Positions 25,623 through 35,383 are shown, counted from the first letter of the stretch. The stretch: 64,000 bases of DNA from Clostridia bacterium (GCA_017429695.1 JAFROK010000041.1:26364-90363); one strand, 5' to 3'. The notes: generated by a model not told the origin, from the sequence alone. A program made the numbers and translations.

Positions 25623-25631
25623 GGAGTTTCC

Positions 25632-27620
25632 ATGCTGACTGATCTGACCTGCCCGGCGGAGGTCTTCCGGACGATCCTGCCGACGGAAGACATCCCTGCC
25701 GTAACCCTGACCCTGTACAACCTGAGCGACCGGGTGATTGCCTCCGTCGAAGTGACGGTGCGCATGCTTTCGGCTGCCGGTGCGGAGAAGGAACGGATGA
25801 CCTTCCGGGGGCGGACGCTGAACGGGCGGCCCCATTCCACCTTCCCGATGAACGTGCCGATGGCCCCGGCCCCCGGCGTCCGCAAGGCAGACGTGGCCAT
25901 TGAAAAGGTCTGGTACGCGGACAAGGATACCTGGCAGCGGCAGGAGGAAAACCTGACCGAATACGAACCCAACGACCTGCCGGCCTCCACGGCGCTGACG
26001 CGGCTGAAGTACACCGCCGGGGAAAACGCCGTCGGTTATCCCTCCCAGCAGGAGGGGCTGTGGGTCTGCGTCTGCGGCCGGCCGAACCCGGACCTTTTTT
26101 CGGTCTGCGCCCGGTGCCGCCGGGAAAAGGCCCTCGTGTTTACCATGTTCAACCGGGAAGCGGTGGAAAACCAGGTCGCCATGCGGGAAAAGCAGCTGGA
26201 CCTGAACACGCGCTCCGCAAGGGAGGACACCGCCCGGCTGCAGCGCATCCGGGAAGAGGAATACAACCAGAACCGGGCCCGCCGGAAGCACCGGGTTTTC
26301 CTGGCCTCCTGTTTGTTTGCCTGCCTGCTGCTGACCGCCCTGCTCCTGGGCGGCGTGGTGCCGACCCTGCGGGTGATCCAGGCGGAGCGGGCCATGCAGC
26401 GCAGCGACTACACCAGCGCCCTGAAAACCCTGAACGCCTACCCGGGCTTCCCCGGCGCCCAGGAAAAAATCAAGGAATGTTTGTGGCAGATTGCCGCGAA
26501 GGAAGCTTCTGACAGCCGGGACCCGGAGACAATCGCCGCGGCGGCGGCGCTGCTGCGGAGCGACAGCCGGCAGGGGTCTTCCGCGGAAGCGGACCGGGCG
26601 GAAATCCGCCTGGCGTGGCTTCTGCTGGACGCCGGCGACCTGGACGGCGCCCGGGAAGCGATTGCCACGCTGCCGGAGGACAGCGCGGACCGGAAGAGCC
26701 TGGAGGCGGAATGCCGCTACCGGGAAGCCTGCAACCTGCTGGATGAGCGGGCCTATGAGGACGCGCGGAAGATCTTTGTTTCCCTGGGCAGCTATCCCAA
26801 CGCGGCCACCATGGCCAGCGAATGCGTCTGGCGCGAAGCCAACGCCGCCATGGAGCAAAAGGACTATGCCGGGGCCATCGAGCTGTACAACCAGATCCTG
26901 GGCTATGCGGAAAGCCGGGCCCGGATGCAGGAATGCCATTTCCGCATCGCGGAAGGCTATGAACTGGAAGACAATTTTGCCGCCGCGGCGGAAGAATACA
27001 AACTGGCGGACACCTGGGACATCGCCCGGCAGAAGCTCTGGGAAATGATTGACTACCAGGCGGAAGCCGCCATCCGGGAAAGCAACTGGGAAGAAGCGAA
27101 ACGGCTTTACAACACCGTGCCGGAGTATGAAGGCGCGCAGCAGGGAAACCTGACCTGCGCCTACATGCTGGGCTTCAAAGCCTTCGCGGCCTCGGACTTC
27201 CCGGCAGCCTACGCCTACCTGGCCGAACTCCCAAAAGGCTGGGAACCGGAGAACGCGGAGCAGGATACGGCGGAAACCATTGCGGACCTCCGGACCCAGG
27301 CCGCCTACCACGCCGGCTGCGCCGCCCGGGCCGCGGGCGATAACGACACGGCGGAAGACTACCTGGCAAAAGCCGGCGACTACCGGGACGCGAAGGAAAT
27401 CCTGGCCCAAATCGCGGCGGAAAAGGAAGAAGCCGCCCGGGCGGCCCAGCCCACAGCGACCCCCGAACCCGAAGCAACCCCCGAGCCCTCACCCGAACCG
27501 TCGCCTGAACCAACGCCAACGCCAACACCGGCCCCAACGCCGGCACCCAGCGCCACTCCCGCGCCGACGGATGAAAATCCCGACGCGTTCCTGGTGAAAC
27601 CGGAGGACGGCGATGAGTGA
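25632..27620 (+). CDS. Zinc-ribbon, membrane-anchored TPR-like protein
   Basis: A 662-residue protein. Residues 1-135 form an all-beta domain (LTDLTCPAEVFRTILPTED...). Residues ~140-165 carry a zinc ribbon of the CVCGRPNPDLFSVCARC type. A membrane helix follows near 220-245 (VFLASCLFACLLLTALLLGGVVP). The large C-terminal part is helical repeats of TPR type with recurrent A-x-x-x-G/Y-x-x-A patterns, ending in a Pro/Thr/Glu-rich tail. The cytoplasmic zinc ribbon and outside TPRs are inferred topology. It starts 9 nt after the previous gene and overlaps the next by 8 nt. Function unknown. Confidence 0.75.
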   Translation: MLTDLTCPAEVFRTILPTEDIPAVTLTLYNLSDRVIASVEVTVRMLSAAGAEKERMTFRGRTLNGRPHSTFPMNVPMAPAPGVRKADVAIEKVWYADKDTWQRQEENLTEYEPNDLPASTALTRLKYTAGENAVGYPSQQEGLWVCVCGRPNPDLFSVCARCRREKALVFTMFNREAVENQVAMREKQLDLNTRSAREDTARLQRIREEEYNQNRARRKHRVFLASCLFACLLLTALLLGGVVPTLRVIQAERAMQRSDYTSALKTLNAYPGFPGAQEKIKECLWQIAAKEASDSRDPETIAAAAALLRSDSRQGSSAEADRAEIRLAWLLLDAGDLDGAREAIATLPEDSADRKSLEAECRYREACNLLDERAYEDARKIFVSLGSYPNAATMASECVWREANAAMEQKDYAGAIELYNQILGYAESRARMQECHFRIAEGYELEDNFAAAAEEYKLADTWDIARQKLWEMIDYQAEAAIRESNWEEAKRLYNTVPEYEGAQQGNLTCAYMLGFKAFAASDFPAAYAYLAELPKGWEPENAEQDTAETIADLRTQAAYHAGCAARAAGDNDTAEDYLAKAGDYRDAKEILAQIAAEKEEAARAAQPTATPEPEATPEPSPEPSPEPTPTPTPAPTPAPSATPAPTDENPDAFLVKPEDGDE

Positions 27621-29007
27621 GGAAAGCACCAACCGGGAAGGTTTTTTCAGCCTGAAAGCCCGAAGGGCCAGGAAAGCTCAGGCTGCCGGAAGATTGCCGG
27701 AGCTGGACGGGCTGCGGGTGCTGATGATCGCCATGGTGGCCTGGTTCCATATCTGGCAGCAGAGCTGGGTGTTCCCGGACCTGTGGCATGAAAGCTGGCT
27801 GTTCCCGACCCGGGAGGCACTGAACAATGCCCGGCAATGGATTTATTACAGCCTGGGGATTCATCCAGACCTCTACTTCCTGCCCCAGACCGGCTATATC
27901 TGGGTGGACGGCACGATCCTGATGAGCGTGTTCCTGCTCTACCTGCCCTGGGCAAAAGCCAAGCGGCTGAAAACGCCCATGCCCGCCACGGGAGATTTCT
28001 ATTTCCGCCGGGCCAGGCGGATCCTTCCGGCGTTTTACTTCATTATATTATGCCACCTGCTGATCGTCGCCCTGCCCTGGAACCTGTACGGAAGCGACAC
28101 GCCCTGGCTGGTGAAGGATTTAGCGTCGCACCTGACGTTCACCTTCACCCGCTGGCAGGACACCTACATTTATACCAACCTGGGCGGCGGCGCCTGGACG
28201 GTGGCCATTCTTATGCAGGGCTACCTGCTGTTTCCGCTGATGGCCCGGGGCGTAAGAAAACACCCGGGTTGGGTGCTGGGCGGGATGCTGCTGGTTTGCT
28301 TCGGCTACCGGGCCTTTGTGCTCTGGCAGGCGGCGGACCTGAACACCCGCTACGGCATTTATCCGAATTACAGCATGACGGTGAACCAGCTGGTCAACTT
28401 CCTGGATGTGTATGTCATCGGGGTACTGGCCGCCACGGCCTTTGACGCCATCCGGGCTAAACTGGAAGCCCAGCCGGAAAGCAAAAAACACCGCCGCATC
28501 CGGGAAAGCGTCATGACGGTGCTGTTTTTCGTATCGGTCTACCTGCTCTTCCGGCTCCTGCAGATCCAGGGCCGGGCGAACGAAACCCAGCTGCAGGCCT
28601 GGCAGATGATGTACCGGCCGCTGTTCGCCCTGTGCTTCGCCGGGCTGATCCTCACGGCGCCGCTGGCGCTGCTGCCGCTGCGAAAGCTGCTGGGCAACCC
28701 GGTCACCAGATTCCTGGCCGGGGTTTCCATGAATTTCTACCTCATCCATCAGACCGTGGCGGTGCACCTGAAGTCCCGGCTGATGGTGCCCTATACAGAA
28801 AGCTTCCTCAGCGATGATTTCCTGGTGGACGGGCTGTATCCGAACCAGGTGAACGACGCGGTCTGGCAGGGGCAGTATGTATGGCTGGTCACCGGCGTGT
28901 CGCTGGTGATGGCCATTGCGATCACGTACCTGATTGAAAAACCCGGGGCAAGGCTTTTCGACTGCATACGGAAAAAGCTCGCCGCAAGGCGAGCCGAAAA
29001 AGGTTGA
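27613..29007 (+). CDS. Acyltransferase 3 family membrane protein
   Basis: A 464-residue integral membrane acyltransferase of the OafA/YrhL group, which O-acetylates surface sugars or peptidoglycan. The N-terminus has LPELDGLRVLMIAMVAWFH, the hallmark segment with the conserved His and Arg; FYFRRARRILPAFYF follows. About ten hydrophobic helices are visible. There is no fused SGNH domain. It overlaps the upstream TPR gene, so the three genes are probably one transcript acting on the envelope. Confidence 0.88.
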   Translation: MSEESTNREGFFSLKARRARKAQAAGRLPELDGLRVLMIAMVAWFHIWQQSWVFPDLWHESWLFPTREALNNARQWIYYSLGIHPDLYFLPQTGYIWVDGTILMSVFLLYLPWAKAKRLKTPMPATGDFYFRRARRILPAFYFIILCHLLIVALPWNLYGSDTPWLVKDLASHLTFTFTRWQDTYIYTNLGGGAWTVAILMQGYLLFPLMARGVRKHPGWVLGGMLLVCFGYRAFVLWQAADLNTRYGIYPNYSMTVNQLVNFLDVYVIGVLAATAFDAIRAKLEAQPESKKHRRIRESVMTVLFFVSVYLLFRLLQIQGRANETQLQAWQMMYRPLFALCFAGLILTAPLALLPLRKLLGNPVTRFLAGVSMNFYLIHQTVAVHLKSRLMVPYTESFLSDDFLVDGLYPNQVNDAVWQGQYVWLVTGVSLVMAIAITYLIEKPGARLFDCIRKKLAARRAEKG

Positions 29008-29028
29008 TGGAAACCGTGCTGTTACGAT

Positions 29029-29065
29029 GTCATCCTGAGCGGAACGAAGTGGAGTCGAAGGATCT
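29029..29065. repeat. Dispersed intergenic repeat copy
   Basis: TCATCCTGAGCGGAACGAAG followed by TGGAGTCGAAGGATCT: a variant of the element at 34.35 kb with an enlarged loop. It lies between convergent genes. Confidence 0.7.
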
Positions 29066-29088
29066 GTTCTGCCGGATGACCCCAGGAT

Positions 29089-30000
29089 TTACTTCTTTTT
29101 CTTGTTGCTGACCACGCCGCGGATCGTTGCCGCCGGCATGGACGCCTGCTTCATGAAGGCGCTGGGGCTGATGCCCACAATGTGCTTGAACTGCTTGGAG
29201 AAGTGGTACGGATCCTGCATGCCGACCTCGGCGCCGGCCTGGCGCACGGAGTAGTTCTGGTCCCGCAGCAGCTCCTTGGCCCGCTCCATCTTGCAGTGGA
29301 GCACATAGGACAGGGGCGGCATACCAACCTCCGCCACAAAGCGCTTCCGGAAGGTTTCCATGGGCATGCGGGAGATGGCGGCCATGTCCGCCAGGGAGAA
29401 GTTATCCTTATACTGGTTCGACCGGAGGGTATCCACCACCTTGGCAATCTCATGGCTCAGCATGGCGTCCATGGCCACGGGCTGGCCCCAGTGGGAGGCG
29501 ATCATGCCGTACATCAGATGCTGCAGCTGATAGGTGGCGTCCGCCGTGCCGGTATGCCGGACGATGACCTGCACAATCTGCTCCGCCAGGTAGATCTGGC
29601 TGGGCAGGGCCCCCTGCTTGAGGGGCATATGGAGCAGCGCGCCCATTTTCCGGACCACCATCGGGCTCAGCGGCCCCTCCAGGGCGATCCACAGGCAGCG
29701 GATCTGTTCCTCCGCAATAATGGAGCAGGGCTTGTTGCCCCCGGGAAGGAAGCAGGTGGACCCGGCGGAAAGCGCCAGGTCGTGCTGGTCCCACCGCAGC
29801 AGGATGCTGCCTTTTTCCACCACGAGCCAGACCCACTGGTCATGCGGGTTCAGGGGGTGCGTTCCCTTTTCCAGCGTAAAGGAACCCGCCGCGTGAATCC
29901 ACGCGCCGCTGGCCAGCGTCAGGCTGCCGGGCTTGTGGAACCCCTCGACCGCGAGGGGGGCCATATTTTCGGAAATGTGTTCCAGCAGGTATGAATTCAT
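29089..30000 (-). CDS. AraC-family transcriptional regulator
   Basis: A 303-residue protein with an N-terminal cupin-like sensor domain (GTHPLNPHDQWVWLVVEKGS, then SAGSTCFLPGG) and a C-terminal AraC DNA-binding domain with two helix-turn-helix units (NFSLADMAAISRMPMETFRKRF and VRQAGAEVGMQDPYHFSKQFK). Members usually answer to sugars. Its target is not evident; it is divergent from a glycosyltransferase gene. The tail is Lys-rich. Starts at ATG 30000 with a GGAGG-like site upstream. Confidence 0.9.
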   Translation of the reverse strand: MNSYLLEHISENMAPLAVEGFHKPGSLTLASGAWIHAAGSFTLEKGTHPLNPHDQWVWLVVEKGSILLRWDQHDLALSAGSTCFLPGGNKPCSIIAEEQIRCLWIALEGPLSPMVVRKMGALLHMPLKQGALPSQIYLAEQIVQVIVRHTGTADATYQLQHLMYGMIASHWGQPVAMDAMLSHEIAKVVDTLRSNQYKDNFSLADMAAISRMPMETFRKRFVAEVGMPPLSYVLHCKMERAKELLRDQNYSVRQAGAEVGMQDPYHFSKQFKHIVGISPSAFMKQASMPAATIRGVVSNKKKK

Positions 30001-30126
30001 GCGCTACCTCCGTCAGAAAGGGTCGAAAATTGACCAGATATGACAACTGGCATGAACAGTATACCGCCCGCTCCGGTGTTTGTCAATGCCGGAGGCGTTG
30101 AAAATAAAAGAAAGGAGGGACACCCA

Positions 30127-31758
30127 GTGAACGCATCCGCCAGGATCCGGGAATACATGCAGAACCACGGCGCCCGCTATACCCTGCACCGGCTGAATCA
30201 AATTGCCCGCCAGCGGCTGCTGGGCAGCTATGACCGGCGAAGGGCCCGGGAGCTGACCCCGCCAGAGGAACTCCAGAAACAGTGGGAAAACCAGCCCGCC
30301 GGTCCCCGGATTTCAGTGGTTGTCCCGATTTACAATACCGATCCCCGGATGCTCCGGGAAATGTTGGACAGCCTGTCCGAACAGACCCTGCAGGATTTTG
30401 AGGCCGTCCTGTATGACGGGGGCAGCACCCGCACGGAAACGAAAGCCATCCTGGATGAACTCAGCGATCCCCGCTTCCGGGTGATCCACGCGGAAGAAAA
30501 CCGGGGCATCAGCGGCAACACGAACGCGGCGGTGAAGGAGGCCCGGGGGGACTACATCGCGCTCCTGGACCATGACGACCTGCTCGCCCCCGACGCATTG
30601 TGGCGCATGGCGGACTTCCTGTCCCGGGAAGACGCGGACATCGTCTATTCGGACGAGGACCGGATCATGGAAAACAGCCGCCACCATATGGACCCGCACT
30701 ACAAGCCCGACTGGAACCCGGAAACATTGGTTTCCGATAATTATATCTGCCACCTGGCGGTGATCCGAAAAACCCTGCTGGAAGAAACCGGCCTCAGGAC
30801 CGGCTTTGACGGCAGCCAGGATCACGACCTGTTCCTCCGCCTGGGCGAGAAGACATCCAATATCCGTCACATCCCCCGGGTGCTGTATTCCTGGCGGGAG
30901 GTGAAATCCTCCCGGAGCCACCTGGACCTGAAGACCTGCCTGGAAAGCTCCTGCCGCGCCGCGGAGGAACATGAAGCGACCCTGGGAAGAAAGGTCGACG
31001 CCCTGCCGGTGCGCAAAGCGATCCGGCTGTGGTATGAGGTGGACCCGGAAACCCGGATTGAAGCATTGATCCACGGGGAGAACGTGGAAGCCTGCCGGGC
31101 CTGCCTTCAGGAGCTCAACCGGTGCACCTCCTGGCGGAATTTCTCCACAGCACTGATCGTGACGGACAGTGAAAACCGCTTCTCCGCCCTGAACGAGGCC
31201 GCCGCCGGCAGCGAAGCTGACGTCCTGCTCCTGCTGGAAGCCGGGGTATGGAGGATGAACCGGCATTTTATCCGGGAACTTCTGATGTACGCGCAGATGG
31301 ACGGCATCGCCGGAGTCACGCCGGTGATTACGGACGAAACCGGGCGGATCACCCACGGCGGGTTCGCCGTCGGACTGGAAAGCGGCGCCGGATGCATCCA
31401 TGAAAACCTGCGGGCCTCCGCCGGCGGGCTGTACGACATCATGAACAAGGTGCACAACGTCTCGGCGGTCTCCCCCTGCTGCATGATGGTCCGGAAGGAC
31501 GCCTGGGCGGACTTCGATCCCGCGTACCGCTCGGGTCTCGCCGGCGCGGACCTGGGCCTCAGGCAGCTGCGGAACGGCAGAAGGTTCGTCATCACCCCCC
31601 ACGCCACCGCTATCCGGGAAAAGGATCCGCTGCTGCTCAGCGGAAACGTAAGGGACGAAAAGGACCTGCGGCTTTTCCGGGAAAAATGGGGAAGCGATAT
31701 CGAAGATCCCTGCTACAGCCCGAATTTCGGCCGGAAGAAAGCGGACTACAGGTTCTGA
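30127..31758 (+). CDS. Family 2 glycosyltransferase
   Basis: A 543-residue cytoplasmic glycosyltransferase. The GT-A domain is near residues 60-290: ISVVVPIYNTDPRMLREML, ENRGISGNTNAAVKEA, ALLDHDDLLAPDAL (metal-binding aspartates) and YSDEDRIMENS. A helical C-terminal part of ~230 residues follows. This is the type found in O-antigen and rhamnan synthesis. The GTG at 30127 is chosen because AAAGGAGGG lies 8 nt upstream. Sugar and acceptor are unknown. Confidence 0.87.
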   Translation: MNASARIREYMQNHGARYTLHRLNQIARQRLLGSYDRRRARELTPPEELQKQWENQPAGPRISVVVPIYNTDPRMLREMLDSLSEQTLQDFEAVLYDGGSTRTETKAILDELSDPRFRVIHAEENRGISGNTNAAVKEARGDYIALLDHDDLLAPDALWRMADFLSREDADIVYSDEDRIMENSRHHMDPHYKPDWNPETLVSDNYICHLAVIRKTLLEETGLRTGFDGSQDHDLFLRLGEKTSNIRHIPRVLYSWREVKSSRSHLDLKTCLESSCRAAEEHEATLGRKVDALPVRKAIRLWYEVDPETRIEALIHGENVEACRACLQELNRCTSWRNFSTALIVTDSENRFSALNEAAAGSEADVLLLLEAGVWRMNRHFIRELLMYAQMDGIAGVTPVITDETGRITHGGFAVGLESGAGCIHENLRASAGGLYDIMNKVHNVSAVSPCCMMVRKDAWADFDPAYRSGLAGADLGLRQLRNGRRFVITPHATAIREKDPLLLSGNVRDEKDLRLFREKWGSDIEDPCYSPNFGRKKADYRF

Positions 31759-31763
31759 AAGCC

Positions 31764-31792
31764 TTGCAAAACAATACATTCTCTGCTATATT
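31764..31792 (+). promoter_or_regulatory. leuS promoter
   Basis: TTGCAA (31764-31769), 17-bp spacer, TATATT (31787-31792). Only ~28 nt of leader remain, so there is no room for a T-box. Confidence 0.65.
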
Positions 31793-31826
31793 ATCTTTTC
31801 AGTACACAATCTCGAGGTGAAGCACC

Positions 31827-34250
31827 ATGGAACGCAATTATGACCCGAAAACCATTGAACCGAAATGGCAGCGCTACTGGGAGGAACACAAAACCTTCCA
31901 TACGGACGTATGGGATTTTTCCAAGCCCAAGTTCTACGCGCTGGACATGTTCCCCTATCCCAGCGGCGTCGGCCTGCATGCCGGCCATCCGGAAGGCTAT
32001 ACCGCCACGGATATCGTCAGCCGCATGAAGCGGATGCAGGGATATAACGTGCTGCACCCGATGGGCTATGACTCCTTCGGCCTGCCGGCGGAGCAGTATG
32101 CTGTCACCACCGGCCACCATCCGGAAGGCTTTACTAAGGAAAACATCGCCACCTTCAGCCGCCAGCTGAAGGAGCTGGGCTTTGACTACGACTGGGACAA
32201 GCTGATCGCCACCAGCGATCCGGAGTTCTACCGCTGGACCCAGTGGATCTTCAAACAGTTGTACCTGGACGGCTACGCCCAGTATATCGATATGCCTGTG
32301 AACTGGTGCGAGGAGCTGGGCACCGTGCTTTCCAACGATGAAGTCATCGACGGCAAGAGCGAGCGCGGCGGCTATCCGGTGGTCCGCAAGAACATGAAGC
32401 AGTGGGTCATCAACCAGCCCGCCTTTGCCGAAAAACTGCTGGAGGGCCTGGAGGAGATCGACTGGCCGGAAAGCACCAAGGACATGCAGCGCCACTGGAT
32501 CGGCAAGAGCGAAGGCGTGGAAGTCAAATTCCAGATCGTCGGTGGCGGCGAGTTCAGCATCTTCACCACCTGTATCGAAACCATCTACGGCATCACCTTC
32601 ATGGTGCTGGCGCCGGACGGGCAGCTGGTACAGGACCTGATGCCCCGGATCCAGAACCAGGACGAAGTGAAGGCCTATATCGAGGAAACCCGGAAAAAGA
32701 ACGACATGGACCGGACCGAGCTCAACAAGGGCAAGACCGGCTGCCGCCTGGAGGGCGTGAAGTGCATCAATCCGGCCAACGGCAAGGAAGCCGAGCTCTT
32801 CATCGGCGATTTCGTGCTGGCCAGCTACGGCACCGGCGCGGTCATGGCCGTTCCGAGCCACGACCAGCGGGACTTTGAATACGCCGTGGCCCACCATATC
32901 CCCATGATCCAGGTCATCGACGGCGCGGATGTTTCCGAACACGCCTTCGAAAAGCAGGACTACCTGGGCAAGGGCTGCAAACTCATCAACAGCGAAGAGT
33001 TCACCGGCCTCACCGTGGAGGAAGCCAAGGAAGCGATCACCGCGAAGCTGGAAAAGATGGGTGTCGCCAAGCGCACCGTCAACTACCACTTCCGGGAGTG
33101 GATCTTCGCCCGCCAGCGCTATTGGGGCGAGCCCGTGCCCATGGTGCATACCGAAGACGGGAAGATCTATCCGCTGCCGGACGACGAGCTCCCGCTGATC
33201 CTGCCGGAGCTGGAGGATTATAAAGGCAAGAATGGCAAGGCCCCGCTGGAAAACGCCACCGAGTGGAAGCAGTACGACAAAAACGGTGTCAAAGGCACCC
33301 GGGAAACCAGCACCATGCCCGGCTCCGCCGGCTCCAGCTGGTACTATATGCGCTATATCGATCCGCACAACGACAAAACCTTCGCGGATTACGAACTCCT
33401 GAAGCACTGGCTGCCGGTGGATCTCTACATCGGCGGGCCGGAGCACGCCGTGGGCCACCTGATGTACAGCCGGATCTGGAACCGGTTCCTGTATGACAAA
33501 GGCCTGAGCCCGGTGAAGGAGCCCTTCAAAAAGCTGGTGCACCAGGGCATGATCCTGGGTGAAAACGGCATCAAAATGGGCAAGCGCTTCCCGAAGTACG
33601 TCGTGAACCCCAGCGATATCGTGAACCAGTACGGCGCGGACACCCTGCGGCTGTATGAAATGTTCATGGGCCCGCTGGAAGTCTCAAAGCCCTGGAGCCC
33701 CCAGGGCGTGGAAGGCGCCCGGAAGTGGCTGAACCGCGTGTGGACATTCTTTATGAATGAAGAGAACATCACCGCGGAGAATGACGGCACGCTGGACCGG
33801 GTCTACCACCAGACCGTCAAGAAAGTCACCTCCGACTTTGAGAGCCTGGGCTTCAACACGGCCATCAGCCAGATGATGATTTTCGTCAACGCCTGCTACA
33901 AAGCCGGCGCCTGCCCGAAGGCCTATGCCGAAGGCTTTGTGAAAATGCTCAGCTGCATCTGCCCGCACATCGGCGAGGAAATGTGGGCCATCCTGGGCCA
34001 TGAAGAAAGCATCGCCTATGAACCCTGGCCCACCTACAGCGAGGACATGCTGAAGGAAGACACGATCCAGATTCCGGTACAAGTCAACGGCAAGGTCCGG
34101 GCCACCGTCGAAATCGGCGTGAACGAAGAACAGGACAGCGTACTGGAAAAAGCCCACGCCATGAAGAACGTCCAGGTCACCATCGCCGGAAAGACCATCG
34201 TCAAGGAAATCTACGTCAAGGGAAGAATTGTGAATATCGTTGTGAAATAA
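31827..34250 (+). CDS. leuS: Leucyl-tRNA synthetase
   Basis: Class I synthetase for tRNA-Leu, 807 residues, complete. The HIGH box appears as HAGHPEGY near residue 51. The CP1 editing domain is present with GTGAVMAVPSHDQRDFEYA near 330, but the usual TTRPDT segment reads TTCIET. Near residue 580 the KMSKS loop reads KMGKR, which is unusual. The ATG follows GAGGTGAAG. Expression comes from its own promoter and ends at a terminator. Confidence 0.95.
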   Translation: MERNYDPKTIEPKWQRYWEEHKTFHTDVWDFSKPKFYALDMFPYPSGVGLHAGHPEGYTATDIVSRMKRMQGYNVLHPMGYDSFGLPAEQYAVTTGHHPEGFTKENIATFSRQLKELGFDYDWDKLIATSDPEFYRWTQWIFKQLYLDGYAQYIDMPVNWCEELGTVLSNDEVIDGKSERGGYPVVRKNMKQWVINQPAFAEKLLEGLEEIDWPESTKDMQRHWIGKSEGVEVKFQIVGGGEFSIFTTCIETIYGITFMVLAPDGQLVQDLMPRIQNQDEVKAYIEETRKKNDMDRTELNKGKTGCRLEGVKCINPANGKEAELFIGDFVLASYGTGAVMAVPSHDQRDFEYAVAHHIPMIQVIDGADVSEHAFEKQDYLGKGCKLINSEEFTGLTVEEAKEAITAKLEKMGVAKRTVNYHFREWIFARQRYWGEPVPMVHTEDGKIYPLPDDELPLILPELEDYKGKNGKAPLENATEWKQYDKNGVKGTRETSTMPGSAGSSWYYMRYIDPHNDKTFADYELLKHWLPVDLYIGGPEHAVGHLMYSRIWNRFLYDKGLSPVKEPFKKLVHQGMILGENGIKMGKRFPKYVVNPSDIVNQYGADTLRLYEMFMGPLEVSKPWSPQGVEGARKWLNRVWTFFMNEENITAENDGTLDRVYHQTVKKVTSDFESLGFNTAISQMMIFVNACYKAGACPKAYAEGFVKMLSCICPHIGEEMWAILGHEESIAYEPWPTYSEDMLKEDTIQIPVQVNGKVRATVEIGVNEEQDSVLEKAHAMKNVQVTIAGKTIVKEIYVKGRIVNIVVK

Positions 34251-34273
34251 TCCTGCGAAAGCAAAAAGAACAG

Positions 34274-34305
34274 CGACCGGGCATACGTCATGTCCGGTCG
34301 TTTTG
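34274..34305 (+). terminator. leuS terminator
   Basis: CGACCGG-x-CAT, short loop, ATG-x-CCGGTCG followed by TTTTG. Confidence 0.75.
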
Positions 34306-34348
34306 CGTTGAATTCCTCCCAGCTGACTCTTCAGGAACCGCCTGGTCT

Positions 34349-34533
34349 GTCATCCTGAGCGAAGCGAAGGATCTCATTTGCTCATCGGCCCATCCTGCTA
34401 AAATCACGACATTCAGCCGGTATCGTCATCCTGAGCGAAGCGAAGGATCTCATTTGCTCATCGGCCCATCCTGCTAAAATCGCGACATTCAGCCGGTATC
34501 GTCATCCTGAGCGAAGCGAAGGATCTCATTCGT
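34349..34533. repeat. 76-bp tandem repeat containing the dispersed element
   Basis: Copies start at 34349, 34425 and 34501. The first two are 76 bp and differ at one base; the third is partial (~33 bp). Each begins with TCATCCTGAGCGAAGCGAAG. Confidence 0.9.
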
Positions 34534-34558
34534 GCACTGTCCGATATATCCCGAGCCT

Positions 34559-35383
34559 TCATTTATTCTTTTTCTTCTTTGCCGGATGCCGTTTCCGTTC
34601 CACCACAAGCGCACTCCTAACCGCGGTTTTCCCTTCTTCACTGATCTTCCGGAACATATCCACCATATGGTTTTCCTCCGTGGACAAATCCTCCCGTCCC
34701 CGGAGCATATCGCCAAAAATGTCCTCCGGCCGCTTCGGGGTTTTCCCGGCGTCCGGTTTCCGGAGCGCTTCCTGCACTTCCGCCTGGTACTTTTCATAAA
34801 CCCTTCCGTATTTTAAAAACAGATACTGAATATAGTCCTCCGTATCCCGCTGAATGAGCCGCAGCATATACAGCACATCCCGGGAGGGATAGATTTTGAC
34901 GCCGGTGCTGGATACAAACTGATACAGATGGTCTTTCATCTCCGGCACGTTGGGGGACATGGACTGCAGGATCTCATCCACCGAAGAAGCCCGGACCACC
35001 GCATCCGCCAGCGCGGGGGTTTCCTTCAGAAACTGCACAAAGGAATCCTTCAGACCGGTTTTCTTCCCGACTTTGATGCATGCTTCGTTCAGGCTGTCAT
35101 GGGTCTCCCGGTCAAACATGGTCCAGCCGTCCAGGTAATAATTTTTGGTAAAATATTCCGGCGGTACACATAAAAACGCGCAGAGCGCCGCCATCGTCCG
35201 CTCATTTTCCAGCGGGCAGCTGATTCCCCGAACCCAGCGGGATACCGTTTCCCGTTGCACATGCACCGCGTCCGCGATATGCTGCTGGGTCAGCTTTTTC
35301 CCGTCAGGCGTTTTCCGGCTGTTCATGATGGCCCGCAGTTGCTCGGCAAAAATCATTTTCCTGTTTTCATTTTTATGTGACAT
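34559..35383 (-). CDS. XRE-family transcriptional regulator
   Basis: A 274-residue protein with an N-terminal helix-turn-helix (KLTQQHIADAVHVQRETVSRWVRG near residues 28-50) and a ~200-residue C-terminal helical domain with no known ligand-binding motif, ending Lys-rich. The start follows GGAGGATG. Upstream DNA holds TGTGACA-type motifs (35440-35461, and a direct ATGTCACA repeat across the start codon), suggesting autoregulation. Confidence 0.85.
   Translation of the reverse strand: MSHKNENRKMIFAEQLRAIMNSRKTPDGKKLTQQHIADAVHVQRETVSRWVRGISCPLENERTMAALCAFLCVPPEYFTKNYYLDGWTMFDRETHDSLNEACIKVGKKTGLKDSFVQFLKETPALADAVVRASSVDEILQSMSPNVPEMKDHLYQFVSSTGVKIYPSRDVLYMLRLIQRDTEDYIQYLFLKYGRVYEKYQAEVQEALRKPDAGKTPKRPEDIFGDMLRGREDLSTEENHMVDMFRKISEEGKTAVRSALVVERKRHPAKKKKNK

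Noticed and set aside
25065-27410. A 781-codon minus-strand open frame
   Set aside because: It is antisense to the secreted and TPR genes and results from high GC content. No ribosome site and no domain.
31759-31826. T-box or other tRNA-sensing leader before leuS (and before asnS)
   Set aside because: The promoters lie within ~60 nt of the genes, leaving no space for a T-box.
34349-34533. Tandem repeats considered as a CRISPR array
   Set aside because: The units are contiguous 76-bp copies with no variable spacers, and no cas genes are present.
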